Of a stretch of 23,512 nt of DNA, positions 1 through 7,276 are shown piece after piece. Origin of the DNA: a virus. The stretch is from positions 1-23,512 of IMG/VR virus record IMGVR_UViG_3300013137_000097. One strand, written 5' to 3'. Both the position numbers and the translations under genes were made by a program. Positions within the stretch are counted from its first letter, which is position 1, and each line of letters opens with the position of its first letter. Below the pieces are notes generated by a model. The model did no database searches. It was not told the origin of the DNA and worked only from the letters and a program-made list of their open reading frames with translations.

Positions 1-245
1 AAGCTAACTGGAGATGCTTCCATTGAAACTCTACCAGGGAGTTTACTTGCCTTCTGAAGATTTGCTGAATCTGAGCTAGTAACTTTATTTTTTGGCATTA
101 CCTTGTCGTTGAATGGAGAGACTGAAGATGTTTTTTTTACGATGGGAGAAAGATTTCTACTCCCCTGTTGAAACGTTCCCCCACTAAATGGTTTCTCGGT
201 TTTAGCAACCTTGACTAGGGGCTTAAGGTTTTTGTCGTAATCCAT
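1..245 (-). CDS. Hypothetical protein, cut by the left window edge
   Basis: This reads from an ATG at 243-245 toward the left edge with no stop, so only the first 81 codons are present. The ATG follows an AGGAGA ribosome binding site seven bases upstream, which fixes the start. The visible part is rich in Lys, Ser, Pro and Asn and has no hydrophobic segment or recognisable motif, so it looks partly disordered. It lies downstream of the capsid gene and of two head-completion candidates, so a virion structural role is the natural guess. That rests on position only. I do not recognise the family. Confidence 0.7.
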   Translation of the reverse strand, partial: MDYDKNLKPLVKVAKTEKPFSGGTFQQGSRNLSPIVKKTSSVSPFNDKVMPKNKVTSSDSANLQKASKLPGRVSMEASPVS

Positions 246-282
246 ATAAATATCTCCTAATTAACTAATATGTTTAGTTGAA

Positions 283-304
283 CAAACTAATGTCTAAATG
301 TCAA
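283..304. repeat. Imperfect direct repeat, left copy (flanks HNH gene)
   Basis: These 22 bases match 964-985 at 18 of 22 positions without gaps. The copy covers the last codons of the HNH gene at 294-881. The partner copy lies just past the end of the next gene upstream, so the pair brackets the endonuclease gene. Confidence 0.5.
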
Positions 305-881
305 ATTTTTTATTATGTTCCCAGACTGCCCCACATAATGAGATAAAATCGTCATCTGATAAATTATTTTTCATTTTTTGGATTCTTTTATCCACCCATT
401 GGATATTCCCAAGCTCATATCCCTTACTAGAGTCTATTCTATCTAGTGATGCTGATTGCATATGTATATCGTGTTGAGTTTTGCCAAGGGTTATAGGAAG
501 ACCAGAAAGGGCGCATTTGGGTGGAGTAGGCCATATTTTTTGTAAGTCTTCTAGTTTTAAACTAAATTTTTTTGGGCTTGTTCCATTTGAACGTTTGCCA
601 GTAACTCGATTAACAAATGTCGCATGGGTTTTATAATAACCAAGGTGGGTATCGTTGGGAGCTAATACAAATTCTGGTGACCTTGTCCTCTGATGATATT
701 TGGCTTTATTTTTAGTATTGACTATGTCTTGGTTTTTATAATAATACTGTAAATGTGCTTTATTATCACATTTTTTACACCGAGAATTTAAGCCATATTT
801 TCCCCCCCTGTTCCTATAAAACTCCTCCAGCTCCTTAATCTCTTTACATTTACTACATTTTTTAACCTGGGCAGGTTCCAT
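294..881 (-). CDS. HNH/His-Me-finger homing-type endonuclease
   Basis: A 195-residue protein with two parts. Residues 9-38 form a zinc-binding CxxC...CxxC unit (C9, C12, C35, C38) followed by basic and aromatic residues, as in many free-standing phage endonucleases. Residues 123-172 carry a CALSG turn, SLDRID at 145-150 and a GNIQWV segment with N172, the layout of phage His-Me-finger nucleases. The expected activity is site-specific DNA cleavage that promotes spread of its own gene. The start is set by an AAGGAGC site just upstream. It sits among virion genes, separated from both neighbours, and is flanked by imperfect direct repeats. This suggests insertion. Whether it is active is unknown. 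Confidence 0.8.
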   Translation of the reverse strand: MEPAQVKKCSKCKEIKELEEFYRNRGGKYGLNSRCKKCDNKAHLQYYYKNQDIVNTKNKAKYHQRTRSPEFVLAPNDTHLGYYKTHATFVNRVTGKRSNGTSPKKFSLKLEDLQKIWPTPPKCALSGLPITLGKTQHDIHMQSASLDRIDSSKGYELGNIQWVDKRIQKMKNNLSDDDFISLCGAVWEHNKKFDI

Positions 882-901
882 ATAAGCTCCTTAAAATGGA
901 A

Positions 902-946
902 AGAGCCACCCCCAATCGCCTAAGGGCAGCTCTCACCATGCGATTG
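902..946 (-). other. Nested or alternative hairpins upstream of the HNH gene
   Basis: On the minus-strand RNA, 933-924 pairs with 911-902 (10 pairs, two of them G-U), and 946-940 pairs perfectly with 919-913 (7 pairs). The second partner lies in the loop of the first stem, so the two stems form a pseudoknot topology or alternative folds. The 3' stem is followed by a broken U-rich tract, so it may be a weak terminator after the gene at 989-1291. It also lies just before the ribosome binding site of the HNH gene. Confidence 0.4.
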
Positions 947-963
947 ATATAATATAAGGAGAT

Positions 964-985
964 CAAACTATTCTAAAAATGTCAA
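964..985. repeat. Imperfect direct repeat, right copy (flanks HNH gene)
   Basis: Partner of 283-304, 18 of 22 identical and ungapped. It begins three bases past the stop codon of the gene at 989-1291. In minus orientation both copies start with TTGACATTT and end with TAGTTTG. Confidence 0.5.
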
Positions 986-988
986 TAA

Positions 989-1291
989 TTATGGTAGGTT
1001 TAAGTACAGCAGCCGTCTATTTTCATTCTCATATTTTGATGGAACAACCGATAACTCGGCGACTGCCTGTTCCCATAATTGATATTCTCCTGGAGTGCCA
1101 CTATTGTCAGTAATAACTTTTTTTAAAAAACGATTCTCTAATTCTTGGAATCCAATAGTAGGACCAGCCTGTATTCCAAGGTATTGTGCATAAAACATTC
1201 TCCTCATTTGGTTAATGGGGGTCTGGGCAGAAACTCCAGTTAACCTGGATGTAAGAAATTCTCTCTCTATTTGGTTTAAACTTTTTGCCAT
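989..1291 (-). CDS. Hypothetical protein, head-completion candidate
   Basis: A 100-residue soluble protein with a basic N-terminal half (RMRRMFYAQYLGI-like helical region) and no cysteine pairs, signal peptide or membrane segment. An AGGATTG sequence just before the ATG is a weak ribosome binding site. It follows the gene at 1325-1747 after a gap of about 33 bases and lies two genes downstream of the capsid gene. In many tailed phages this position holds adaptor, head-closure or neck proteins. I do not recognise the family, and the role is inferred from position only. Confidence 0.65.
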   Translation of the reverse strand: MAKSLNQIEREFLTSRLTGVSAQTPINQMRRMFYAQYLGIQAGPTIGFQELENRFLKKVITDNSGTPGEYQLWEQAVAELSVVPSKYENENRRLLYLNLP

Positions 1292-1324
1292 CCAATCCTG
1301 TATATCCCACCAATACTATTGTTA

Positions 1325-1747
1325 TCAAGTATTCTCTGCAATTTTAAATGCGGGGTACCTCTTACTAAACTCTCTATAAAAACCACTATTAAATGGAAGT
1401 TCTTCTGGTTTATATTGTGTGCGAATTAAAGATTGAAGGGAAGTTGGGAAAAGAAGTGTAAACCTTCTTTCCATGTCTTTCCCACCCATAGTTGTGCCAT
1501 ATTTTTTATCAATAAGCATTTCCCTTTGGTCGCTGACATCAATTTTAACCGCCTTTACTTCTTCTGGTGAACGCCTAAGCCAAGCCTGAATTAATAAATC
1601 TATTACTTCCCACGGACCCTTAGCCCTCGCTTTAATAATACTATCCGCAAGCTCTAAGTCTTCTGAACTTCTTATTTTCCCATTATCCAATATCAACATA
1701 TTTAATGTACGGTGGGAACCGAGTATCCCCAATCCCCACCGTCCCAT
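1325..1747 (-). CDS. Hypothetical protein downstream of capsid gene
   Basis: A 140-residue protein, mainly soluble. Residues 26-70 look helical and charged; a YGTTMGGKDMERRF segment near residue 84 and a GFYREFSKRYPAF segment near the C-terminus are its most distinctive stretches. The first ATG has no clear ribosome binding site, and an internal Met at residue 17 is an alternative start. A spacer of about 135 bases without a gene separates it from the capsid gene upstream. Its place in the virion block suggests a structural or head-tail joining role. I do not recognise the family. Confidence 0.65.
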   Translation of the reverse strand: MGRWGLGILGSHRTLNMLILDNGKIRSSEDLELADSIIKARAKGPWEVIDLLIQAWLRRSPEEVKAVKIDVSDQREMLIDKKYGTTMGGKDMERRFTLLFPTSLQSLIRTQYKPEELPFNSGFYREFSKRYPAFKIAENT

Positions 1748-1882
1748 ATTTTTTTATGTATCTAGCCGCTTGTGGCAAACCCTAGATGCCTGTTTCTCTA
1801 TCTGTCAGAGGTAGTGGAGGGAGAAAGCCTCTCACGTTTTTTGTTTCCTCTCTAGCCTGAAACCATCACTCCCTAGCGGTTA

Positions 1883-2791
1883 TTAACCGTTTAAGTTGTA
1901 TCCAGTTCTCTTAAGGTCTGCTTTCTCGTTGAGTACTTCGAGCGTAAACTCTGTTACCCAGTGTCCGCGATCAGCGTCTCCAACCTTGCCGAGTTCCTCA
2001 AACATTGGTTTGTCAAGGTACGCGACTTTGTGAAGCTCTTCACGAAGACCGTAAACAGTGGTAGAACCAGCTGAATTACGAACGTCTCTGTGATGCATGA
2101 CTCTGTGAGAGCCAACTGCTGAGTCGTAAACGAGGACGTCCTTAACAAGTCTGCGTTCTGCTGCTGTGATGTAACGAGTTGAGTTACCAGAGAATCCAGC
2201 AATTGCTTGCTTGATCTTGACGGTACAAAGTATCATATCGAATACCTTGTCTGCAGAAACTGTGTTGTATGCATCAGCTGCCATGTCATTAAGTTCTTGC
2301 TCAGAGTAGGAAGTACCTGAGTTACGAGCTGTAACAACGGAAGTAATGAATGCATCAATACCAGTCATCTGACGGGCAACGCCTGATGATCCTGATGCCG
2401 CAGTAGAATTAAGGATAGCGTACTCCATCTTAAGTTTAAGTTGGCGTAGTCCATCTGCTTTCTGGAATGCGTAAGGGTCACCGATTGCTGCAACGTTTAC
2501 ACGACGTTCAGTACGGGAAACTTGGATTGGTTGCTTGATGATGTGAGTCTTGTTGGTTACGCGGCTAGGAGCTGTGAGGTCGCTGAATGAAGTGTCTGCA
2601 CCTTCAACATCTGATGAAACAGAAGAAGGACGAGAAATGTTGTAAGTTAGCCATTCATGTAGGGTACCGCGAGCGGTGCTTGTGCCGAAGAGTGTAAGTA
2701 ACGGAGTCTCATCTGGTGAAACGTCTGCAAGGACGTCCATAAGATCTTCACGACGTGAAGCGTCATCATAGGTTATTAATCCCCATGCCAT
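1883..2791 (-). CDS. Major capsid protein, SU10/DUF5309 type
   Basis: A 302-residue protein that I recognise as the SU10-like major capsid family (DUF5309). The N-terminus has the family's TYDDASRREDL start followed by SPDETPLLTLFG. A conserved core follows: HEWLTYNISRPSS, then EGADTSF, then an ISRTERR-like stretch (here VSRTERR) and a DPYAFQKADGLRQLKLKMEYAIL helix region around residues 105-127. The C-terminal part has the usual region ending near NEKADLKRTGY. It would form the icosahedral shell with an HK97-like fold. A strong GGGAGGTGA ribosome binding site sets the start, as expected for the most abundant virion protein. It follows the scaffold candidate, with a 9-bp hairpin between them. 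Confidence 0.9.
   Translation of the reverse strand: MAWGLITYDDASRREDLMDVLADVSPDETPLLTLFGTSTARGTLHEWLTYNISRPSSVSSDVEGADTSFSDLTAPSRVTNKTHIIKQPIQVSRTERRVNVAAIGDPYAFQKADGLRQLKLKMEYAILNSTAASGSSGVARQMTGIDAFITSVVTARNSGTSYSEQELNDMAADAYNTVSADKVFDMILCTVKIKQAIAGFSGNSTRYITAAERRLVKDVLVYDSAVGSHRVMHHRDVRNSAGSTTVYGLREELHKVAYLDKPMFEELGKVGDADRGHWVTEFTLEVLNEKADLKRTGYNLNG
2744..2760. repeat. 17-bp repeat with 7-bp inverted arms, copy in capsid gene
   Basis: An identical 17-base sequence occurs at 4259-4275. Its last 15 bases are a palindrome with arms CTTCACG/CGTGAAG around one central A. Both copies encode the residues SRRED in the same frame relative to their genes. Confidence 0.7.
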
Positions 2792-2828
2792 ATTTATCTA
2801 TTCACCTCCCTTTAGTTTAGGTCCATGT

Positions 2829-2857
2829 CCGTACCTGTATAATTTCCCCAGGTACGG
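2829..2857 (-). other. 9-bp perfect hairpin between scaffold and capsid genes
   Basis: CCGTACCTG at 2829-2837 and CAGGTACGG at 2849-2857 are perfect inverted arms around an 11-base loop. It lies between the scaffold stop and the capsid ribosome binding site. There is no T-run after it in the minus direction, so it is not a classical terminator. It may stabilise or process the capsid mRNA. Confidence 0.55.
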
Positions 2858-2870
2858 GGTACAGACCGTA

Positions 2871-3836
2871 CTAGGAGATGTCCGCCTGGTCTTTACGGGT
2901 ATGATCCGTCATAGCCAAACGTCGAGCGAGAGCCTCTTGGGAACCCTCACGGGTTGCCCTAACTAACGCAGCGCGGTCAACATTGTCAAATTGTGTTTGA
3001 CGTTGTGGTTGGGGTTGGCCCTGAGCTGAAGCTGCTGCTTGAGCTTTAATAGCCTGAGCTTGATCTAACATTGCCTGATCTACTCCTGCTGGTGCCCCTG
3101 TACCAACTACCGCTGGAGATGGTTGATGAGCTGGTGCAGGTTGTACTGCTGGTGCTCTAGAACCTCTCTTACTAGCTGATGTCACAAATTCGGCTGCGTC
3201 CTTAAATGAAAGGGGACGACCACCGTAATCCTGTGGGTTGATGAGGGAGTCATAAATCTGTGCTCTTACCTGATTACTAAATGCCACATCGAATTCTACG
3301 CTGTGGGGATCTAGCTCTGGAAAGACACGATATGCCTCTCTACTCTGGCGTTCAGCCTCTCTCTCCTCAGATACTTGCATGTATCTGGTAATCGCCTCCT
3401 GTGCTTGAGTTGCCTTTCGGTTTAACTCTTCAATCTTTGCCTGCAACTTATCTTCATTAACGTATCTTTCGTTAGTGACTGGGTCGACCTCAATAAAGTC
3501 TTGAGGGCTAACCTGTGCTGGCCTAGGTTGTTGCACTGGTGGTTGATTAATTGGAGCAAATTGCTGTGAAGCCATTGCCCTATCTGAAAGTTCTTTTCTA
3601 AGTAATTCATTAGCTTGATAAAGCTTTTGATTGCTCATTAAGAGCTTTTCAAATTGTTCTGACGTTCTATCACTCGCTGGCTGTGGCGCTGGTGCTACTG
3701 GCACTGGAGCTGGAGCTGGAGCTGGTGCTACTGGAGCAGGAGCTGGCTGTAGTTCAGGTGCTGGTGCTGATGCTGGCACGGCCTGAGGATTAATTGCAGA
3801 AACTTGTGCATCACCTTGTGCTGGTGTGTTTTCCAT
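2871..3836 (-). CDS. Candidate capsid scaffolding protein
   Basis: A 321-residue protein encoded directly before the capsid gene, where scaffold genes usually lie. The N-terminal region (about residues 13-55) is a Pro-Ala-rich low-complexity tract with repeated APAP and VAPAP units. Two charged helical segments follow at about 58-90 and 125-175, the latter containing EELNRKATQAQEAITRYMQ and EEREAERQSREAYRVF. A Pro/Gln/Ala-rich linker and a basic C-terminal end (near RRLAMTDHTRKD) complete it. Scaffolds typically use a basic C-terminus to bind capsid protein. The start has a perfect AGGAGGTGA site. No protease is fused to it. The function is inferred from position and composition, not from a domain match. 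Confidence 0.7.
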   Translation of the reverse strand: MENTPAQGDAQVSAINPQAVPASAPAPELQPAPAPVAPAPAPAPVPVAPAPQPASDRTSEQFEKLLMSNQKLYQANELLRKELSDRAMASQQFAPINQPPVQQPRPAQVSPQDFIEVDPVTNERYVNEDKLQAKIEELNRKATQAQEAITRYMQVSEEREAERQSREAYRVFPELDPHSVEFDVAFSNQVRAQIYDSLINPQDYGGRPLSFKDAAEFVTSASKRGSRAPAVQPAPAHQPSPAVVGTGAPAGVDQAMLDQAQAIKAQAAASAQGQPQPQRQTQFDNVDRAALVRATREGSQEALARRLAMTDHTRKDQADIS

Positions 3837-3921
3837 GGTTCACCTCCTAATAAATAAATGCCCTGTTGCGTTGGGGAGCTCGAGCATCTCTCCCGCGGGT
3901 TGTGAATCCGTTATTAACTTG

Positions 3922-4203
3922 TTAAATCTCTATCGGCTCTCCTTTATAAAAAAGTTTTCCTTTAGAGATTTCAAAAATTCCGAGAAAGCCGATATGACAC
4001 TTTTGACATTCGACTCCGCTATTTTTAGCGATAAAATAATGCTCACACTTAGGGAAATCAGGTATTTCTTCGCGGACAATATTTGCTTTGTCCCAAAAGT
4101 CTCTTGCTTTAACATCGTAGTAATAGTCTTTCTTATTCCATTCCAAACTCTTTGGATCGCTTGCTGGTAGTGGTGGTAAAACTGCTTCTCCATGGTCTGC
4201 CAT
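3922..4203 (-). CDS. Small zinc-ribbon-like protein in the virion block
   Basis: A 93-residue protein. Residues 53-70 contain a KCEHYF...ECQKCHIGF segment (C-x-H followed by CxxCH), a plausible zinc site. The rest is charged and soluble, with several aromatic residues (YYYDVKARDFWDK). It starts one base past the stop of the basic micro-gene at 4205-4303 and precedes the scaffold candidate. No good ribosome binding site stands before the ATG, so translational coupling is likely. I do not know its role; location suggests a capsid- or portal-associated protein. Confidence 0.65.
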   Translation of the reverse strand: MADHGEAVLPPLPASDPKSLEWNKKDYYYDVKARDFWDKANIVREEIPDFPKCEHYFIAKNSGVECQKCHIGFLGIFEISKGKLFYKGEPIEI

Positions 4204-4204
4204 T

Positions 4205-4303
4205 TTATTTTAGTTTTTTAGACTTTTTCTTTCTCCTCGTGGGAGTTTTTATTTTAATATCTTCACGACGTGAAGAATCTTGATAAGTGGTATATCCGTT
4301 CAT
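4205..4303 (-). CDS. 32-residue basic micro-protein resembling the capsid N-terminus
   Basis: A short frame between two phage genes. Its first 16 residues (MNGYTTYQDSSRREDI) resemble the start of the capsid protein, which has TYDDASRREDL at the equivalent position. The second half is strongly basic (TRRKKKSKKLK). It starts ten bases after the stop of the gene at 4313-4642 and ends just before the start of the next, so it fills the gap exactly. There is no clear ribosome binding site. It could be a partial duplication of the capsid gene's start, a scaffold-docking peptide or a decoy. Expression is uncertain. Confidence 0.45.
   Translation of the reverse strand: MNGYTTYQDSSRREDIKIKTPTRRKKKSKKLK
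4259..4275. repeat. 17-bp repeat with 7-bp inverted arms, copy in micro-gene
   Basis: Identical to 2744-2760 in the capsid gene. See the entries for the capsid gene and for the micro-gene at 4205-4303. Confidence 0.7.
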
Positions 4304-4312
4304 AATAAAATA

Positions 4313-4642
4313 CTATCGGATTGCCATTGACTTCCTTTGTATCTCGCCAATTCGTACCTTGTCAAGATACTCACTACGAGAGATGGATTTTTCAATGTTT
4401 TCTAAAATTTCTTTAGCATTATTGGCAGCATGAAAGGCATTAAGTTCTTGCCATTCCCATTGCTCTTTATTTTCTGTTTGACGAGGATCTACCCATGAAT
4501 GAAATGCCATCCCCTCAAGCATACTTTTAACTATTTTCCAACCAGAACTACTCTTTTCCATTTCATATAATGCTCTTCCAGCTTCTAATTCTTTTATTTC
4601 TTCTTCATTCAACAAAACAACATCTTCTTTTTTATCCTGCAT
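4313..4642 (-). CDS. Hypothetical acidic helical protein after portal
   Basis: A 109-residue, largely helical, acidic protein with no cysteine and no membrane segment. A central segment has MAFHSWVDPRQTENKEQWEW. The start follows an AGGAGA site that lies inside the 3' end of the portal gene; the portal stop ends two bases before the ATG, so the two are probably translated together. Its position between portal and scaffold suggests a virion assembly role. I do not recognise the family. Confidence 0.7.
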   Translation of the reverse strand: MQDKKEDVVLLNEEEIKELEAGRALYEMEKSSSGWKIVKSMLEGMAFHSWVDPRQTENKEQWEWQELNAFHAANNAKEILENIEKSISRSEYLDKVRIGEIQRKSMAIR

Positions 4643-4644
4643 TT

Positions 4645-6804
4645 TTATTCTCCTGTCCCATATTTATTAACTAACTTGTTATACATTGTTGGATTTGGCT
4701 CACTAATCGTTTGTTCTGGTGTTGGTTGCTGTTCTGTTGGTGGAATAATCTTTGACATTTGGTTAGCCCCCGTCCCTTCATTTACTTGTCCAGGCGCTCC
4801 ACCTGCTCCTGGTCCTCCTCCTCCGAGCATTTTTGCCATTTCACCCATTTGATCTGGAGAGCCGCTCTGACCAGGCGTTCCCTGTTGTACTTGTGCATTC
4901 TCAAAGAATTTTTCAGCATCATTAAATCCAAGATCTTCAAGCCAAGTAATAAACAACTCTTTAAATTTAGGACGAATACCCTCTTGTTGAAGAAGGGCAA
5001 GAATATTTGGATTAGAAACAAGAAGCGAAACCGCTGTTTGACGAGCCTGACGACGTTCTTCATCCGCAGTGACTGTCATTGACTCAACGTCAATACTAAA
5101 ATCATACTGTCCCTTAATGTCTTCTGGTTCTACATAAATTGTTGCCCCGTCGGTTCCTTCGATGTTTAATTTTGGAACCAATTTTGGTTTTTCCTTAGAA
5201 CCAATATTAACTGGGAATTTGGGCATTAGATGTTGATCTGGAAGAATACCATTATTTGCCAACTGACTCATATCTCCACCATACGATATGTCAGACTGGG
5301 CAGACATTAAATCGTTTGCCTCTTGCGGAATTTGCATTTGATCCATGCCCTGGTTTTGGAAATATTTAATTGCATCTTTACCAACAATTCTAATAATATA
5401 TGATTGTTTTTCTGGATCTGAGAATAAAAGAAGTTGATTCATGGTATGCCAAAGCATGAGCTGTCGCTTCATAGACTCGGCAAGCATGAGTTGGTTGTAG
5501 TTGTCGCGGGCGTTGCGTTGAAGTTGGAGTGCTTTAACTTCAGTAGCCGTCTTATCATTTTGATATGGCTGGATGTTTGAAACTCCAAGAGATGATTCCC
5601 CAAGGGCGTTCATCATTGCTGAAACAAGAACTGAATAGGTGTTGTTAAAGAACTGTGCGGCGTTTGAACGAGATTCTACAAGTCTGAAGTCGGTCATTGG
5701 GTTGTTCATAATCCAACGAGCACCCTTGCCCCATTCAAGTGTGTGTTGACGGACACCTGGTCCTATAGCAATTGGAGAGTAAAGATTCTGGTTAATTTCA
5801 TCAACATACTGACAAAGAAGAGCATTAATAGCTTTTTGAAGACCCTTAATCGGCTCAATCTCTGAAAGGCCATATAAATCGTCGTCAATTGCAAGATAGC
5901 GAAGCATTACAACTGGTAGTTCATTGTTCTGATATGGATTTTCAATATCTCTTAAAACAACTCCATGTTTTGGCGCAAAAGTAATCCACCTATCGCGACG
6001 GTATTCGGTAATGATTTCCACGGTTTTGAAAACAATGTCTTTACCCATCGGGTCTGTTTCAAGATGAGAGATTTGACGGTTCCTAGAAATCCAGTTAACA
6101 GCACGAGAATCTCCTCCGTTTCCAGTAGTAGAATCGGAGCCAATAGCTTGCCTGAGGGTTGCTAAGTTTTTGTAAACTGGTTTTGCCCTGGCGTAGTCAT
6201 TAACTCTCTCCAATTCCTGGAAGGTAACATATTGTCTTACTTGAATCCAGTTACAGTTTTCAATAGAGGTCGCAGTTAGGTCGTGGGCAATATCTCTATT
6301 ATTAAGGACTTCCATTTCTGGACCATCAAAAAGTGGTTTACCACGTTTATCTATTTCATATCTCCACTTTGTTAGGGCAAAAGCTGCGCCATATTTACGA
6401 GTGTTAATATCCATGAGAGCCCACTTAGCAAGCATTGAACCGCCGTTGGTAGCCATGTCCCATTGATAATCTAGAAGAGCATTATTAATTTTTGCAGAAA
6501 GAGTGTCTGCTCCTTCGCGGGGGATGAGTTTAGCTTTTGGTTTATTTGCAATGAGACGGGAAGTTTTTTCAAAGATAAAGGTAAAAACGCGTGGGTCAAA
6601 AAGGAGAGCATCATAAGGCCATTTCCCCTCATCAATATATGAGCGGAAAAGCTCGTCTGCTTCGTCAAAAGAAATTGATCCAACACGACCAGTCCCAGTA
6701 GAGCGACGGTCCGTTTCATCAAACCCAATATCTGCGTGGTGTTTTACTTCGTGGAATATTTGTTCTTCTGTTCTCTTGGTTGGAGAAAGGTCTGTTATTG
6801 CCAT
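4645..6804 (-). CDS. Portal protein
   Basis: A 719-residue protein with the length and layout of a podovirus/SU10-like portal. Portals form the twelve-subunit ring at the capsid vertex through which DNA enters and leaves. The N-terminal third has alternating helices (FDEADELFRSYIDEGKWPYDALLF and the RVFTFIFEKTSRLIANKPKA region). The middle contains NNELPVVMLRYLAIDDDLYGLSEIEPIKGLQKAINALL, typical of portal wing/stem regions. Next is a long helix around LQLQRNARDNYNQLMLAESMKRQL. The last 70 residues are rich in Gly, Pro and Gln and probably flexible. It lies between terminase and scaffold/capsid genes, the usual order. The ATG has no ribosome binding site and follows a terminator-like hairpin, which is odd for a virion gene. 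Confidence 0.88.
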   Translation of the reverse strand: MAITDLSPTKRTEEQIFHEVKHHADIGFDETDRRSTGTGRVGSISFDEADELFRSYIDEGKWPYDALLFDPRVFTFIFEKTSRLIANKPKAKLIPREGADTLSAKINNALLDYQWDMATNGGSMLAKWALMDINTRKYGAAFALTKWRYEIDKRGKPLFDGPEMEVLNNRDIAHDLTATSIENCNWIQVRQYVTFQELERVNDYARAKPVYKNLATLRQAIGSDSTTGNGGDSRAVNWISRNRQISHLETDPMGKDIVFKTVEIITEYRRDRWITFAPKHGVVLRDIENPYQNNELPVVMLRYLAIDDDLYGLSEIEPIKGLQKAINALLCQYVDEINQNLYSPIAIGPGVRQHTLEWGKGARWIMNNPMTDFRLVESRSNAAQFFNNTYSVLVSAMMNALGESSLGVSNIQPYQNDKTATEVKALQLQRNARDNYNQLMLAESMKRQLMLWHTMNQLLLFSDPEKQSYIIRIVGKDAIKYFQNQGMDQMQIPQEANDLMSAQSDISYGGDMSQLANNGILPDQHLMPKFPVNIGSKEKPKLVPKLNIEGTDGATIYVEPEDIKGQYDFSIDVESMTVTADEERRQARQTAVSLLVSNPNILALLQQEGIRPKFKELFITWLEDLGFNDAEKFFENAQVQQGTPGQSGSPDQMGEMAKMLGGGGPGAGGAPGQVNEGTGANQMSKIIPPTEQQPTPEQTISEPNPTMYNKLVNKYGTGE

Positions 6805-6818
6805 AATATTTTTATACT

Positions 6819-6864
6819 AAAAAAGCCACGGCCAAAACTCTTAATACTGAGTTATATCGTGGCT
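6819..6864 (-). terminator. Terminator-like hairpin before the portal gene
   Basis: On the minus strand, AGCCACG (6864-6858) pairs with CGTGGCT (6830-6824). An inner AACTC/GAGTT stem (6853-6849 with 6840-6836) gives a bulged two-part hairpin. A run of T follows directly (6824-6819). This is a good intrinsic terminator or attenuator between the terminase-side genes and the portal. A TTGACA sequence lies upstream at 6921-6926, but no convincing -10 accompanies it. Confidence 0.6.
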
Positions 6865-6931
6865 CCGAGGTTTTTCCTCTAAAACCGATTAAGTTCAAGT
6901 TATCAGTTCAGTTTAGTTATTGTCAACATAA

Positions 6932-7276
6932 TTAGGCCACTGGATACTTTTGTAAAAGAAGAGATTCGTTAAGCTTTGTGGACTCCTCTCCCCTAACAAA
7001 GGTAACAACCCCATCTTCAATATGGATAGTAACAGTCCCATATTTACTCCCCATCGCAATATTATTTGCATGGCGAATAGCTTGAAAAACAACGAGTGGA
7101 TTAAAATGAGTTCTATCTAGAATGTCCATTAAAACGTAAATATCTGGACGAAGCATTCTTATAGTCTCTTTAAAAACGTACTCATTATTTGACACTTCCC
7201 TGTCATATGGAGCCATACTAGACGACTCTTCACTGGGAGGGTTTACTATTTTTTTAGTGATCTTTTTTGTTGCCAT
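6932..7276 (-). CDS. Hypothetical protein between terminase and portal
   Basis: A 114-residue protein with a basic, Ser/Pro-rich N-terminal tail (residues 1-25). A compact region follows, with ETIRMLRPDIYVLMDILDRT and a beta-rich end (GTVTIHIEDGVVTFVRGEE). The start overlaps the stop of the upstream gene in a TAATG arrangement, so translation is coupled. No known motif was recognised. It ends the terminase-side transcription unit just before the hairpin at 6819-6864. Confidence 0.7.
   Translation of the reverse strand: MATKKITKKIVNPPSEESSSMAPYDREVSNNEYVFKETIRMLRPDIYVLMDILDRTHFNPLVVFQAIRHANNIAMGSKYGTVTIHIEDGVVTFVRGEESTKLNESLLLQKYPVA

Noticed and set aside
1748-1882. Hidden gene in the spacer after the capsid gene
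   Set aside because: Neither strand has a frame with a plausible start, ribosome site and useful length; only weak hairpins were seen.
3930-4193. Second frame inside the zinc-ribbon gene at 3922-4203
   Set aside because: It lacks the ordered cysteine motif and looks like out-of-frame translation; the chosen frame also fits the neighbour spacing.
6819-6864. tRNA gene, because of the seven-pair outer stem
   Set aside because: It is only about 45 bases long, has no anticodon or T arm, and is followed by a T-run, so a terminator fits better.
6897-6926. Late promoter from the TTGACA at 6921-6926
   Set aside because: The -35 is perfect but no acceptable -10 occurs at 15-19 bases, so it is mentioned only with the terminator.
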